A stretch of DNA of 64,000 bases from JBGAQP01 sp044220635 (lineage in GTDB: Bacteria; Pseudomonadota; Gammaproteobacteria; Burkholderiales; Usitatibacteraceae). The translations under genes and the position numbers were made by a program. The notes under the pieces are model-generated. The model had not been told where the DNA came from, did no database searches, and saw nothing but the letters and a program-made list of their open reading frames with translations. Of this stretch, positions 33,937 through 42,448 are shown piece by piece. Numbering within the stretch: the stretch's first letter is position 1; every line of letters starts with the position of its first letter. The DNA lies in NCBI GenBank assembly GCA_044220635.1, contig JBGAQP010000002.1:138582-202581 (forward strand), read 5' to 3'.

Positions 33937-35568
33937 ATGAAGCGCGACACTTTCGCCATCCCGGGCATCCAGGTCCCCGAGGGGATGCCGCATCTCTTCG
34001 ACCGCATCCTCACCCGCGAGGCGGTCGACTTCGTCGCGCACCTCGCGCGGCGCTTCGAGCGCCGGCGCCGCGAGCTGCTCGAGCTCCGGGCCCAGCGCCA
34101 GGCGGAGTTCGACCGGGGCGCGAAGCCCGGCTTCCTCGCCCACACGAGCGGCATCCGCGAAAGCGACTGGAAGGTCGCGCCCGTGCCCGCCGACCTCCAG
34201 GACCGCCGCGTCGAGATCACCGGGCCCGCGGAGCGCAAGATGGTGATCAACGCGCTCAACTCGGGCGCCTCCACCTTCATGGCGGACTTCGAGGACTCGA
34301 GCACGCCGACCTGGGACAACATGGTGCGCGGGCAGATCAACCTGCGCGACGCCGTCTTCCGCACGATCAGCTACACGAGCCCCGACGGGCGCCACTACGG
34401 GCTCGGGGAGAAGACCGCGACCCTCATGGTGCGCCCGCGCGGGCTGCACATGCTCGAGCGCCACGTGCTGATCGACGGCGAGCCCGTTTCCGCCTCGCTC
34501 TTCGACTTCGGCCTGTTCGCCTTCCACAACGCCGAGCACCTCGTCGCCGAGGGCAGCTCCCCCTACTTCTACCTCCCGAAGCTCGAGAGCCACCTCGAGG
34601 CGCGCTGGTGGAACGACGTCTTCGTCGAGGCGCAGGCCACGCTGCACCTGCCCCGCGGCACGATCAAGGCGACGGTGCTCGTCGAGACGCTGCCGGCCGC
34701 CTTCGAGATGGACGAGATCCTCTGGGAGCTGCGCGAGCACTCCGCGGGCCTCAACTGCGGGCGCTGGGACTACATCTTCAGCTGCATCAAGAAGCTGCGC
34801 GCCGACCGCGGCATCGTCTTCGCCGACCGCGCGCAGGTGACGATGACGAGCCCGTTCCTGCGCGCCTACTGCCAGCTGCTCGTGAAGACCTGCCACCGCC
34901 GCGGCGCCCACGCGATGGGCGGCATGGCCGCGCAGATCCCGATCAAGGGCGACCAAGCCGCCAACGACGCCGCCATCGCCAAGGTGCGCGCCGACAAGGA
35001 GCGCGAGGCGACGGACGGCTTCGACGGCACCTGGGTCGCGCACCCGGGCCTCGTGGGGGTGGCGAAGGAAGTCTTCGACCGCCACATGCCGCAGGCGAAC
35101 CAGATCGCGCGGCAGCGCCAGGACGTGGTGGCGACCGCGGCCGACCTCCTCGCCTTCGGGCCCGGGACCCCGATCACCGAGGCGGGCGTGCGCACGAACA
35201 TCAGCGTCGGGTTGCAATACCTCGGCGCCTGGCTCGAGGGCAACGGCTGCGTGCCGATCAACCACCTGATGGAGGACGCCGCCACCGCCGAGATCTCGCG
35301 CTCGCAGCTCTGGCAGTGGATCCGCAGCCCCCGCGGCGTGCTCGACGACGGCCGCAAGGTGACGGTCGAGCTCTTCCGCGCCCTGCTCGAGGAGGAGCTC
35401 GCGAAGCTCCTCGCCGGCTCGCGCGGCCGGCCCACCCCCGAGAGCTTCGCGAAGGCCGCGCGCATCCTCGACCGGCTCGTCGCCGCGGACGGCTTCGTTG
35501 ATTTCCTCACCGATCCGGCGTACGAATGCATCGCGGCGCTCCTGCCGCCCCCGGACCGCGAGGACTGA
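33937..35568 (+). CDS. aceB: Malate synthase A
   Basis: The 543-aa enzyme condenses glyoxylate with acetyl-CoA to malate, completing the shunt. Family blocks are MADFEDSSTPTW, TLMVRPRGLHMLERH, KATVLVETLPAAFEMDEIL (catalytic Arg region just before) and NHLMEDAATAEISRSQLWQW (catalytic Asp). A very strong GAGGAGGAGG lies 6 nt before the ATG. hutG follows within 2 nt. Confidence 0.97.
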   Translation: MKRDTFAIPGIQVPEGMPHLFDRILTREAVDFVAHLARRFERRRRELLELRAQRQAEFDRGAKPGFLAHTSGIRESDWKVAPVPADLQDRRVEITGPAERKMVINALNSGASTFMADFEDSSTPTWDNMVRGQINLRDAVFRTISYTSPDGRHYGLGEKTATLMVRPRGLHMLERHVLIDGEPVSASLFDFGLFAFHNAEHLVAEGSSPYFYLPKLESHLEARWWNDVFVEAQATLHLPRGTIKATVLVETLPAAFEMDEILWELREHSAGLNCGRWDYIFSCIKKLRADRGIVFADRAQVTMTSPFLRAYCQLLVKTCHRRGAHAMGGMAAQIPIKGDQAANDAAIAKVRADKEREATDGFDGTWVAHPGLVGVAKEVFDRHMPQANQIARQRQDVVATAADLLAFGPGTPITEAGVRTNISVGLQYLGAWLEGNGCVPINHLMEDAATAEISRSQLWQWIRSPRGVLDDGRKVTVELFRALLEEELAKLLAGSRGRPTPESFAKAARILDRLVAADGFVDFLTDPAYECIAALLPPPDRED

Positions 35569-35569
35569 G

Positions 35570-36400
35570 ACGCTCACCGACGCCGTATCGCCCTACCGCT
35601 ACCGATACGGCGCCTCCGCGCTGGTCGTCTCCATGCCCCATGCGGGGACCCGGGTCCCTCATGCGGCCGGCCGCGGCCTCGCGGACCTCGCCGCCTCGCG
35701 TCCGGACACCGACTGGCATCTCGAGCGGCTCCACGATTTCCTCGCCGAGCTCGATGCGACGCTCGTCGTCGCGACACACTCGCGCTATGTCGTGGACCTC
35801 AACCGCCCGCCCGACGACGCGAGCCTCTATCCCGGGCAAGCGACGACGGGGCTCGTTCCCCTGGAGACCTTCCACGGCGAGCCGCTCTACCGCGACGGCG
35901 CGCGCCCCGACGCGCGCGAGATCGCGCGGCGCCTCGAGACCCATTGGAGGCCCTACCATCGCCGCCTCGCCGCGGAGCTCGCGCGCGTTCGCGCCGGGCA
36001 CGGCGTGGCCATCCTCTGGGATGCGCACGCGATCGCCTCGCGCGTGCCGCGGCTCTTCGAGGGGCGCCTTCCCGACTTCAACCTGGGCACCGCCAACGGC
36101 GAGTCCTGCGATCCGGGGCTTGCCGCGCGCCTGTTCGCCGCGCTCGAGCGGCGGGAGGGATTCAGCGCGGTCCTGGACGGGCGCTTCAAGGGCGGCTACA
36201 TCACGCGCCACTACGGGCGGCCCGCCGAGGGCATCCACGCCGTCCAGATGGAGATGAGCGAAGCGCTCTACATGGACGAGCGCTGCCCCTTCACTTTCCG
36301 GGAGGAGCTCGCGCGCCGGGTGCGCCCGGTGCTGCGAGAGCAGCTCGGGATCGCCCTCGACTGGGCCGCCCGGAACCGTCGCCCCGCGGCGACGCCGTAG
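35570..36400 (+). CDS. hutG: N-formylglutamate amidohydrolase
   Basis: The roughly 276-aa metal hydrolase converts N-formyl-L-glutamate to glutamate and formate, the last step after HutF. Family blocks are LVVSMPHAGTRVP, VDLNRPPDD, HWRPYHRRL, WDAHAI and the GRFKGGYITRHYG-VQMEMS region. No ATG, GTG or TTG exists at the expected start. ACG at 35570, 5 nt after GAGGA, gives the right N-terminal length. The nearest standard codon is TTG at 35498, deep inside aceB, and would add 24 unrelated residues. The start given is therefore tentative; the identity is not. Confidence 0.85.
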   Translation, partial: TLTDAVSPYRYRYGASALVVSMPHAGTRVPHAAGRGLADLAASRPDTDWHLERLHDFLAELDATLVVATHSRYVVDLNRPPDDASLYPGQATTGLVPLETFHGEPLYRDGARPDAREIARRLETHWRPYHRRLAAELARVRAGHGVAILWDAHAIASRVPRLFEGRLPDFNLGTANGESCDPGLAARLFAALERREGFSAVLDGRFKGGYITRHYGRPAEGIHAVQMEMSEALYMDERCPFTFREELARRVRPVLREQLGIALDWAARNRRPAATP

Positions 36401-36495
36401 CAATTCGTTACAAGTCGGCCCGCTTCGCGGTCCTCGCCCCGGGCGTCCTCCCCGTTCATGGCGCTGGGACCATTCGTCCCGCACGGAGGACAAGG

Positions 36496-37194
36496 ATGAA
36501 GAAGCTGATGCTGGGTACCGCCGTCGTCTCCTCGCTGGGCCTCGCGGGCGCTCCCGCCTGGGCGGGTGCGTACGGCGACCTCGCCACGGTCGTCGAGACG
36601 CGCCCGGTCTACGAGCGCGTGAGCGTTCCGCGCGAGCAATGCTGGGTGGAGCCCGTGACCGCGTACGAGACGCGCCGCGTCGTCGAGGAAGTCCCCACGG
36701 AACCCTACTACGGCGGCGGCTCGGGGGCCCCGGGGGCGATCGTCGGCGCCATCATCGGCGGCGTGATCGGCCACCAGTTCGGCAACAGCAGCGGCGGGCG
36801 CGACCGCGCCACCGCGGCCGGCGCGCTCCTCGGGGGGCTCGCGGGCTACGGCGCGAGCCGCGGCTACGACGCCGGCCCCTACGCCGCGCGCCAGGTCGTG
36901 CGCACGGAGCGCGTCCCCGTCACCCGGGACGTGCGCCGCTGCCGCACCGTTTCGGAGGCGAGCGAGCGCGTCGTCGGCTACGACGTGCGCTACCTCTACG
37001 ACGGGCGCGAGTTCACGACGCGCATGGCCGCGGACCCGGGCCCGACGCTGCGCGTGAACGTCGACGTGCATCCGGACGGCGCGGGCCCGAGCGCCTACGC
37101 GACGCAGCCCGTGTACGCGCCGCCGCGCTACGCGAACGGCCATCGGCCGGCTCCGCGGCCCGTGGCGCCGATCTACTCCCGGGCGGGCTACTAG
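36496..37194 (+). CDS. Glycine-zipper outer-membrane-type protein
   Basis: The 232-aa protein has a signal peptide (1-23). A glycine-zipper 2TM domain (GAIVGAIIGGVIGHQFG and AAGALLGGLAGYGASRG, about 78-125) of the SlyB/17-kDa antigen type is flanked by unusual Tyr/Arg/Val-rich repeats before it and by a CRT-x-SEASERVVGYDVRYLYDG segment after it. A Pro/Tyr-rich tail ends the protein. It is an envelope protein, probably inserted in or under the outer membrane. GGAGGACAAGG precedes the start. Its stop overlaps the hutI stop on the other strand. Confidence 0.85.
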   Translation: MKKLMLGTAVVSSLGLAGAPAWAGAYGDLATVVETRPVYERVSVPREQCWVEPVTAYETRRVVEEVPTEPYYGGGSGAPGAIVGAIIGGVIGHQFGNSSGGRDRATAAGALLGGLAGYGASRGYDAGPYAARQVVRTERVPVTRDVRRCRTVSEASERVVGYDVRYLYDGREFTTRMAADPGPTLRVNVDVHPDGAGPSAYATQPVYAPPRYANGHRPAPRPVAPIYSRAGY

Positions 37195-38408
37195 CGCGAC
37201 CGTCCTGCGAACCAGACGGCCCGGGGCCGGGCGCCGCCGGCCGAGTAGGAGAGCTCGGCCGGATCGCCCGCGTCCCAGACGACCAGGTCCGCGGCCTTGC
37301 CGGCCTCGAGGGAGCCCGCCTCGCCTTCGAGGCCGAGCGCGCGCGCCGCGTGCAGCGTGGCGCCCGCGAGCGCCTCCTCGGGCGTCAGGCCGAAGAGCAC
37401 GCAGGCGAGGTGCATCATCAGCGCGAGCGAGGTGTAGGGCGAGGAGCCGGGATTGCAGTCGGAAGCCACCGCCATCGGCACGCCATGCCGGCGCAGCGCC
37501 GCGACGGGCGGGCGCTGCTTCTCGCCGAGGAAGAGGAAGGCGCCGGGCAGGAGGACCGCGACCGTCCCCGACTTCGCCATCGCCGTCACGCCTTCCTCGT
37601 CCGCGTACTCGAGGTGGTCCGCCGAGAGCGCGTTGTTGCGCGCGGCGAGCGCCGCGCCCCCGGTGTTCGAGAGCTGGTCGGCGTGCAGCTTCACGCGCAG
37701 CCCCATGGCGTGGGCCGCGTCGAAGACGCGCTGCGCCTGGGCGGGCGTGAACGCGATCGCCTCGCAGTAGGCGTCCACGGCGTCGGCGAGCCCGTCGAGG
37801 GCGATGGCCGGGATCATCTCCTCGCTCACGAGCCGCACGTAGTCGTCCGGGCGGCCCGCGAATTCGGGCGGCACCGCGTGCGCGCCGAGGAAGGTCGTGC
37901 GCACGCGCACCGGGAGGTCCTTCGCGAGCAGCCGCGCGAGGCGCAGGCACCGCGCCTCCGTGCCCGGCTCGAGGCCGTAGCCGGACTTGATCTCGACCGT
38001 GGTCACGCCGCCCGCCATCAGCGCGGAGAGGCGTGCCACGCTCTGGCTGCGCAGCTGCATGTCGGTCGCCGCGCGCGTCGCCGCCACCGTCGCGGCGATG
38101 CCCCCGCCGGACCGGGCGATGTCGGCGTAGCTCTCGCCGGCGAGGCGGCGCTCGAACTCCCCGGCGCGCTGCCCCGCGTGCACGAGGTGCGTGTGCGCGT
38201 CGACGAGGCCCGGCGTGACGAGGGCGCCGCGCGCGTCCACGAGCTCGGGATCCGAGCGCTCGGGAAGGGCCGCGGCGTCGAGCGCCTTCATCGGCCCGAC
38301 CCAGGCGATGCGCCCGCCCTTCGTGGCGAGCGCCCCGTCCTCGATCAGCGCGTAACGCCCGCCCCGAAGGGTCGCGATGCGCGCGTTCACGAGGAGGAGA
38401 TCCGCCAT
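37191..38408 (-). CDS. hutI: Imidazolonepropionase
   Basis: The 405-aa amidohydrolase-fold enzyme cleaves 4-imidazolone-5-propanoate to N-formimino-L-glutamate, the third step. The metal-binding HxH is VDAHTHLVHAG. KSGYGLE, LGAHAVPPE, KLHADQLS and SDCNPGSS are family blocks. The start at 38408 begins with MADLLLVNARI; an ATG 12 nt upstream is possible. Only 20 bp separates it from the divergent hutF start, so the promoters of both genes must overlap their coding ends. Confidence 0.96.
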   Translation of the reverse strand: MADLLLVNARIATLRGGRYALIEDGALATKGGRIAWVGPMKALDAAALPERSDPELVDARGALVTPGLVDAHTHLVHAGQRAGEFERRLAGESYADIARSGGGIAATVAATRAATDMQLRSQSVARLSALMAGGVTTVEIKSGYGLEPGTEARCLRLARLLAKDLPVRVRTTFLGAHAVPPEFAGRPDDYVRLVSEEMIPAIALDGLADAVDAYCEAIAFTPAQAQRVFDAAHAMGLRVKLHADQLSNTGGAALAARNNALSADHLEYADEEGVTAMAKSGTVAVLLPGAFLFLGEKQRPPVAALRRHGVPMAVASDCNPGSSPYTSLALMMHLACVLFGLTPEEALAGATLHAARALGLEGEAGSLEAGKAADLVVWDAGDPAELSYSAGGARPRAVWFAGRSR

Positions 38409-38428
38409 GGCCGGTATCATAGCGCCCC

Positions 38429-39817
38429 ATGGAAGGCGCCCTCTTCGCGGCCGACGCGCTGCTTGCCAGCGGCTGGGCGAGGGACGTCCTCTTCACCTGG
38501 GACGACGAGGGCCGGCTCGTCTCCGTGGCCGCGGGCGCGAAGCCCGGGGCCGCGGCGCGCGCCCCCGGTCCCGTGGTCCCGGGCATGGCCAACGTCCACT
38601 CGCACGCCTTCCAGCGGGCGATGGCGGGCCTTGCCGAGGCGCGCGGACATCCCGAGGACGACTTCTGGACCTGGCGCGAGGCCATGTACCGGCTCGTCGC
38701 CGCGGTCGGCCCCGAGGACCTGGAAGCGATCGCTTTGCAGCTCCAGGTCGAGATGCTCCGCCACGGCTACACGGCGGTGGGCGAGTTCCATTACCTGCAC
38801 CACGATCGCGACGGCACGCCCTACGGCGACCGCGCCGAGCTCTCCGAGCGCATCGTCGCCGCCGCGCGCGCCTCGGGCATCGCCCTCACGCTGCTCCCGG
38901 TGCTCTACGCCTGGGGCGGGTTCGGCCACCGCCCGCTTTCCGCCGCCCAGAGACGCTTCGCGGGAACGCCGGAGACGATCGCGGAGCTGCTGCGCACGCT
39001 CGCCGCGCGCCACCTGCCCGATCCCCGCCTGCGCTTCGGGGCCGCGCCCCACTCCGCCCGCGCGGTCGATGCGCTCCAGCTCACGGAGCTCGTCGCGGCC
39101 CTCGACGGCTTCGACGCCACGGCGCCCATCCACATGCACGTCTCGGAGCAGCCCGCGGAGGTGCGCGACTGCCTCGCGACCCACGGCGCCACCCCCGGCC
39201 ACTGGCTGATGGACATCGTCGCCGTGGACGGCCGCTGGTGCCTCGTGCACGGCACCCACCTCGACGCGGGCGAGGCCGCGCGCCTGCGCGCCGCCGGGGC
39301 GACCCTCGGCCTGTGCCCGACGACGGAAGCGAACCTCGGCGACGGGCTCTTCGCGTTCGACCGCCACTTCGCCGAGGGGGGACGCTGGGGCATCGGCGGC
39401 GACAGCCATGTCTGCGTGAGCCCCTTCGAGGAGCTGCGCGCGCTCGAGTACGGCCAGCGCTTGCGCCTGGGCGTGCGCAACGTCGCGGCGACCGACGCCG
39501 CGCCGGAGGTGGCGACCAACCTCTGGGCGGGCGCCGCCCGCGGCGGGGCGCTCGCGCTGGGGCAGCCGGCCGGCGTCCTCGAGCCCGGCCGGAGGGCCGA
39601 CCTCGTGGCGCTCGACGGCGGGGACCTCGACTTCGAGGGCCTCGCGCCGGCCGGGGCCCTTGCCGTGGCGACCTTCTCGGGCGCGTCCAACCGGATCCGC
39701 GACGTGTACGTAGCCGGCGAGCGCGTTGTCGCCGAGGGCCGCCATGCGCGCGCCGAGGAGGCCGCGCGCGCCTTCCGCGCCACGCTGAAGCGCCTGCGCG
39801 AGCGCCGCACGGCCTAG
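38429..39817 (+). CDS. hutF: Formimidoylglutamate deiminase
   Basis: The 462-aa amidohydrolase converts N-formimino-L-glutamate to N-formyl-L-glutamate and ammonia. This defines the five-step pathway that ends with HutG. Metal ligands appear in ANVHSHAFQRAM, HMHVSEQ, HGTHL and GGDSHVCVSP. A TATCAT at 38415-38420 is 8 nt from the ATG. If it is the -10, the mRNA would be leaderless or nearly so. It is divergent from hutI. Confidence 0.95.
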   Translation: MEGALFAADALLASGWARDVLFTWDDEGRLVSVAAGAKPGAAARAPGPVVPGMANVHSHAFQRAMAGLAEARGHPEDDFWTWREAMYRLVAAVGPEDLEAIALQLQVEMLRHGYTAVGEFHYLHHDRDGTPYGDRAELSERIVAAARASGIALTLLPVLYAWGGFGHRPLSAAQRRFAGTPETIAELLRTLAARHLPDPRLRFGAAPHSARAVDALQLTELVAALDGFDATAPIHMHVSEQPAEVRDCLATHGATPGHWLMDIVAVDGRWCLVHGTHLDAGEAARLRAAGATLGLCPTTEANLGDGLFAFDRHFAEGGRWGIGGDSHVCVSPFEELRALEYGQRLRLGVRNVAATDAAPEVATNLWAGAARGGALALGQPAGVLEPGRRADLVALDGGDLDFEGLAPAGALAVATFSGASNRIRDVYVAGERVVAEGRHARAEEAARAFRATLKRLRERRTA

Positions 39818-39976
39818 CGTCGCGCGCCCGAAGGGGCACCCCATTGGCGTCCCCAATCGGGCGAATCGGAACAAACAATTGGACGCGTGCGCCCCGCGAT
39901 CACTACTCTTGACGCCGAGCAAGTCGCCCTTCGCCGGAAGGGCCATGCTTATCGAGTGACTACCCAGGAGGCTGCA

Positions 39977-40399
39977 ATGAAAGCTCTCAAAGGCACCAAA
40001 ACCCACGAAGCCCTGAAAGAAGCGTTCGCGGGCGAGTCCCAGGCGAATCGCCGCTACCTCTACTTCGCGAACAAGGCCGACGTGGAAGGCCAGAACGACG
40101 TCGCGGCGCTGTTCCGCTCGACCGCCGAAGGCGAGACCGGCCATGCCCACGGCCACCTCGACTACCTCGCGCAGGTCGGCGACCCGGCGACGGACCTGCC
40201 GATCGGCTCCTCGCGCCAGAACCTCAAGTCCGCGGTCGCGGGCGAGACGCACGAGTACACCGACATGTACCCGGGCATGGCGAAGTCCGCGCGCAGCGAA
40301 GGCTTCGACGAGATCGCCGACTGGTTCGAGACGCTCGCGAAGGCCGAGCGCTCGCACGCCAACCGCTTCCAGAAAGCCCTGGACGCGCTGACCGACTGA
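39977..40399 (+). CDS. Rubrerythrin-type diiron protein (no rubredoxin domain)
   Basis: The 140-aa ferritin-like four-helix protein carries repeated carboxylate/His ligands: FAGESQANRRY, AEGETGHAHGH, GETHEYTDMYP and AKAERSHANRF. The C-terminal rubredoxin FeCys4 domain of classical rubrerythrin is missing, so electrons must come from a partner. It is expected to reduce hydrogen peroxide in the cytosol. CAGGAGG sits 6 nt before the ATG. The next two genes (CCG-domain Fe-S protein and DUF3501) form a recurrent trio with it; the Fe-S protein may be its reductase partner. Confidence 0.92.
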   Translation: MKALKGTKTHEALKEAFAGESQANRRYLYFANKADVEGQNDVAALFRSTAEGETGHAHGHLDYLAQVGDPATDLPIGSSRQNLKSAVAGETHEYTDMYPGMAKSARSEGFDEIADWFETLAKAERSHANRFQKALDALTD

Positions 40400-40428
40400 A
40401 GACCCCGGCCCCGCCGGAACGCGTCAAG

Positions 40429-40450
40429 GGGGCGGGGAACCGCCCCTTTT
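40429..40450 (+). terminator. Hairpin with T-tract after the rubrerythrin gene
   Basis: GGGGCGG-GGAA-CCGCCCC followed by TTTT forms a 7-bp stem. It probably attenuates transcription, so rubrerythrin would be made in excess over the two downstream proteins. Confidence 0.7.
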
Positions 40451-40471
40451 CACTGAAGAAGGCGAATGGAA

Positions 40472-41812
40472 ATGAGTGTCCGCGAAGGCAGTCTCGAAGC
40501 CCCCACCCGCCACCCGCTCGACTGGAAGAGCCCCGAGTTCTACGACGAGGCGAAGCTCCTCGCCGAGATGGAGCGCGTGTTCGACATCTGCCACGGGTGC
40601 CGGCGCTGCATCAGCCTTTGCGGCTCCTTCCCGCGGCTCTTCGACCTCGTCGACGAAGGGGACACGGGCGAAGTCGACGCCGTGCCCAAGGAGAAGTACT
40701 GGGAGGTGGTCGACCAGTGCTACCTGTGCGACGTGTGCTACATGACCAAGTGCCCCTACGTCCCGCCGCACGCCTGGAACGTGGACTTCCCGCACCTGAT
40801 GCTGCGCGCCAAGGCGGTGAAGTTCGCTTCGGGCCGCGTACCCTGGCGCGACAAGGTGCTCGCCTCCACCGACGCGCTGGGCAAGCTCGCCTCGATCCCC
40901 GTGGTCACGCAGGTGACCAACGCGATGAACGCGATGGGGCCGACGCGCGCGCTCATGGAGAGCGTGCTGCACGTCGAGAAGAGCGCCTGGGTGCCGTCCT
41001 ACGCGGGCGCGAAGTTCCGCTCGAACGCGGCGCCGAGCAAGCCCCACCCCGTGCGCGACGGCAGCCGCACGCCGGGCAAGGTCGCGGTGTACGCGACCTG
41101 CTACGTGAACTACAACGAGCCGGGCATCGGCCACGACCTGCTCGCGATCCTCGACCACAACGAGATTCCCTACGTGCTCGCGGAGAAGGAGGCGTGCTGC
41201 GGCATGCCCAAGCTCGAGCTCGGCGACCTCCCCGCCGTGGCCGCGAACAAGGAAAAGAACATCCCGGCGCTCGCGAAGCTCGCGCGCGAGGGTTATGCGA
41301 TCCTCACGCCCATCCCTTCCTGCACGCTCATGTTCAAGCAGGAGCTGCCGCTCATGTTCCCGGACGACGCGGACGTGAAGGCGGTCCAGGAGGCGATGCA
41401 CGATCCCTTCGAGTACCTCGTGGCGCGCCACAAGGACGGCCTGCTGAAGACCGATTTCGCCAGGCCCCTGGGCAAGGTCTCCTACCACATCCCCTGCCAC
41501 TCCCGCGTGCAGAACGTCGGGCAGAAGACGCGCGAGGCGCTCGCCCTCGTGCCGGGCACGGAGGTGAACACCGTCGAGCGCTGCTCGGGGCACTCGGGCA
41601 CCTGGGGCTGCAAGAAGGAGTACCACCAGATGGCGATGAAGATCGGCCGGCCCGTCTTCCGCCAGATGGCCGAGCCCGCGCCCGACTGGATCAGCTCCGA
41701 CTGCCAGCTCGGCGGCCGCCACATCGAGCAGGGCATGGGCGAGACGAAGGGCAAGGCCGAGCTCAAGCACCCCATCACGCTGATGCGGATGGCCTATGGA
41801 TTGCCCGGCTGA
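40472..41812 (+). CDS. Heterodisulfide-reductase-related Fe-S protein of the rubrerythrin/DUF3501 module
   Basis: The protein has 446 aa. The N-terminal region has two cysteine sets for 4Fe-4S clusters, CHGCRRCISLC and CYLCDVCYMTKC; the second has CX4C at its end. Two CCG-like segments follow, as in GlpC/HdrB/LldE. The first is classical (ATC...EACCGMP). The second is altered: IPCHSRVQ...RCSGHSG replaces CCG. It is a likely electron-transfer protein or thiol-disulfide reductase in the cytosol. The start at 40472 is better spaced from GAAGAAGG than the ATG at 40466. It sits between rubrerythrin and DUF3501. Confidence 0.9.
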   Translation: MSVREGSLEAPTRHPLDWKSPEFYDEAKLLAEMERVFDICHGCRRCISLCGSFPRLFDLVDEGDTGEVDAVPKEKYWEVVDQCYLCDVCYMTKCPYVPPHAWNVDFPHLMLRAKAVKFASGRVPWRDKVLASTDALGKLASIPVVTQVTNAMNAMGPTRALMESVLHVEKSAWVPSYAGAKFRSNAAPSKPHPVRDGSRTPGKVAVYATCYVNYNEPGIGHDLLAILDHNEIPYVLAEKEACCGMPKLELGDLPAVAANKEKNIPALAKLAREGYAILTPIPSCTLMFKQELPLMFPDDADVKAVQEAMHDPFEYLVARHKDGLLKTDFARPLGKVSYHIPCHSRVQNVGQKTREALALVPGTEVNTVERCSGHSGTWGCKKEYHQMAMKIGRPVFRQMAEPAPDWISSDCQLGGRHIEQGMGETKGKAELKHPITLMRMAYGLPG

Positions 41813-41840
41813 GCCGGGCGCGACAACCCGACAAACCCCG

Positions 41841-42440
41841 ATGACCACGACCACCATGCCGAAAATCGCCCGCGACTCGCTCATGACGCTCGAGGCCTAC
41901 GCGAAATCCCGCAAGGACTTCCGCGCGAAGGTGCTCGCCCACAAGAAGCCCCGCTCGGTGGCCCTGGGCGAGCACGTCACGCTGCTCTTCGAGGACGAGC
42001 TCACGATCCGCTACCAGGTCCAGGAGATGCTCCGGATCGAGAAGATCTTCGAGGAGTCGGGGATCCAGGACGAGCTCGACGCCTACAACCCGCTCGTGCC
42101 CGACGGGCGCAACTTCAAGGCGACGATGCTGATCGAGTACGAGGACGTCGAGGAGAGGAAGCGCGCGCTCGCGAAGCTGAAGGGCATCGAGGACCGGACC
42201 TGGGTGCGCGTCGAGGGCTGCCCGAAGGTCTACGCGATCGCCGACGAGGACCTCGAGCGCGAGACCGCGGAAAAGACCTCCGCGGTGCACTTCCTGCGCT
42301 TCGAGCTCACGAAGGAGATGGCCGAGGCTCTCAAGTACGGGATGCAGCTCGCCATGGGCATCGACCATCCGCAGTACGCGGTGACCCTGGATCCCGTTCC
42401 TGCCGACACCCGCGCCTCGCTGGCGAAGGACCTCGCCTGA
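41841..42440 (+). CDS. DUF3501 family protein
   Basis: The 199-aa soluble protein of the DUF3501 family has the conserved start (L)MTLEAYAKSR, then EHVTLLFEDELTIRYQVQEMLRIEKIFEESGIQDELDAYNPL in blocks, and MGIDHPQY near the C-terminus. It has no cysteines typical of redox proteins except one (VEGCPKVY). The family nearly always follows the rubrerythrin/Fe-S pair and may bind or regulate it. Function unknown. The start is uncertain: ATG 41841 or 41856. Confidence 0.9.
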   Translation: MTTTTMPKIARDSLMTLEAYAKSRKDFRAKVLAHKKPRSVALGEHVTLLFEDELTIRYQVQEMLRIEKIFEESGIQDELDAYNPLVPDGRNFKATMLIEYEDVEERKRALAKLKGIEDRTWVRVEGCPKVYAIADEDLERETAEKTSAVHFLRFELTKEMAEALKYGMQLAMGIDHPQYAVTLDPVPADTRASLAKDLA

Positions 42441-42448
42441 CCGGGGCG

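Noticed and set aside
35498..35569. TTG at 35498 as hutG start
   Set aside because: It would add 24 Arg/Ser-rich residues that are just a second frame of aceB, with no Shine-Dalgarno in place.
40605..40778. Classifying the Fe-S protein as GlpC or LldE
   Set aside because: The flanking rubrerythrin and DUF3501 genes and absence of glp or lld partners point to the separate rubrerythrin-linked family.
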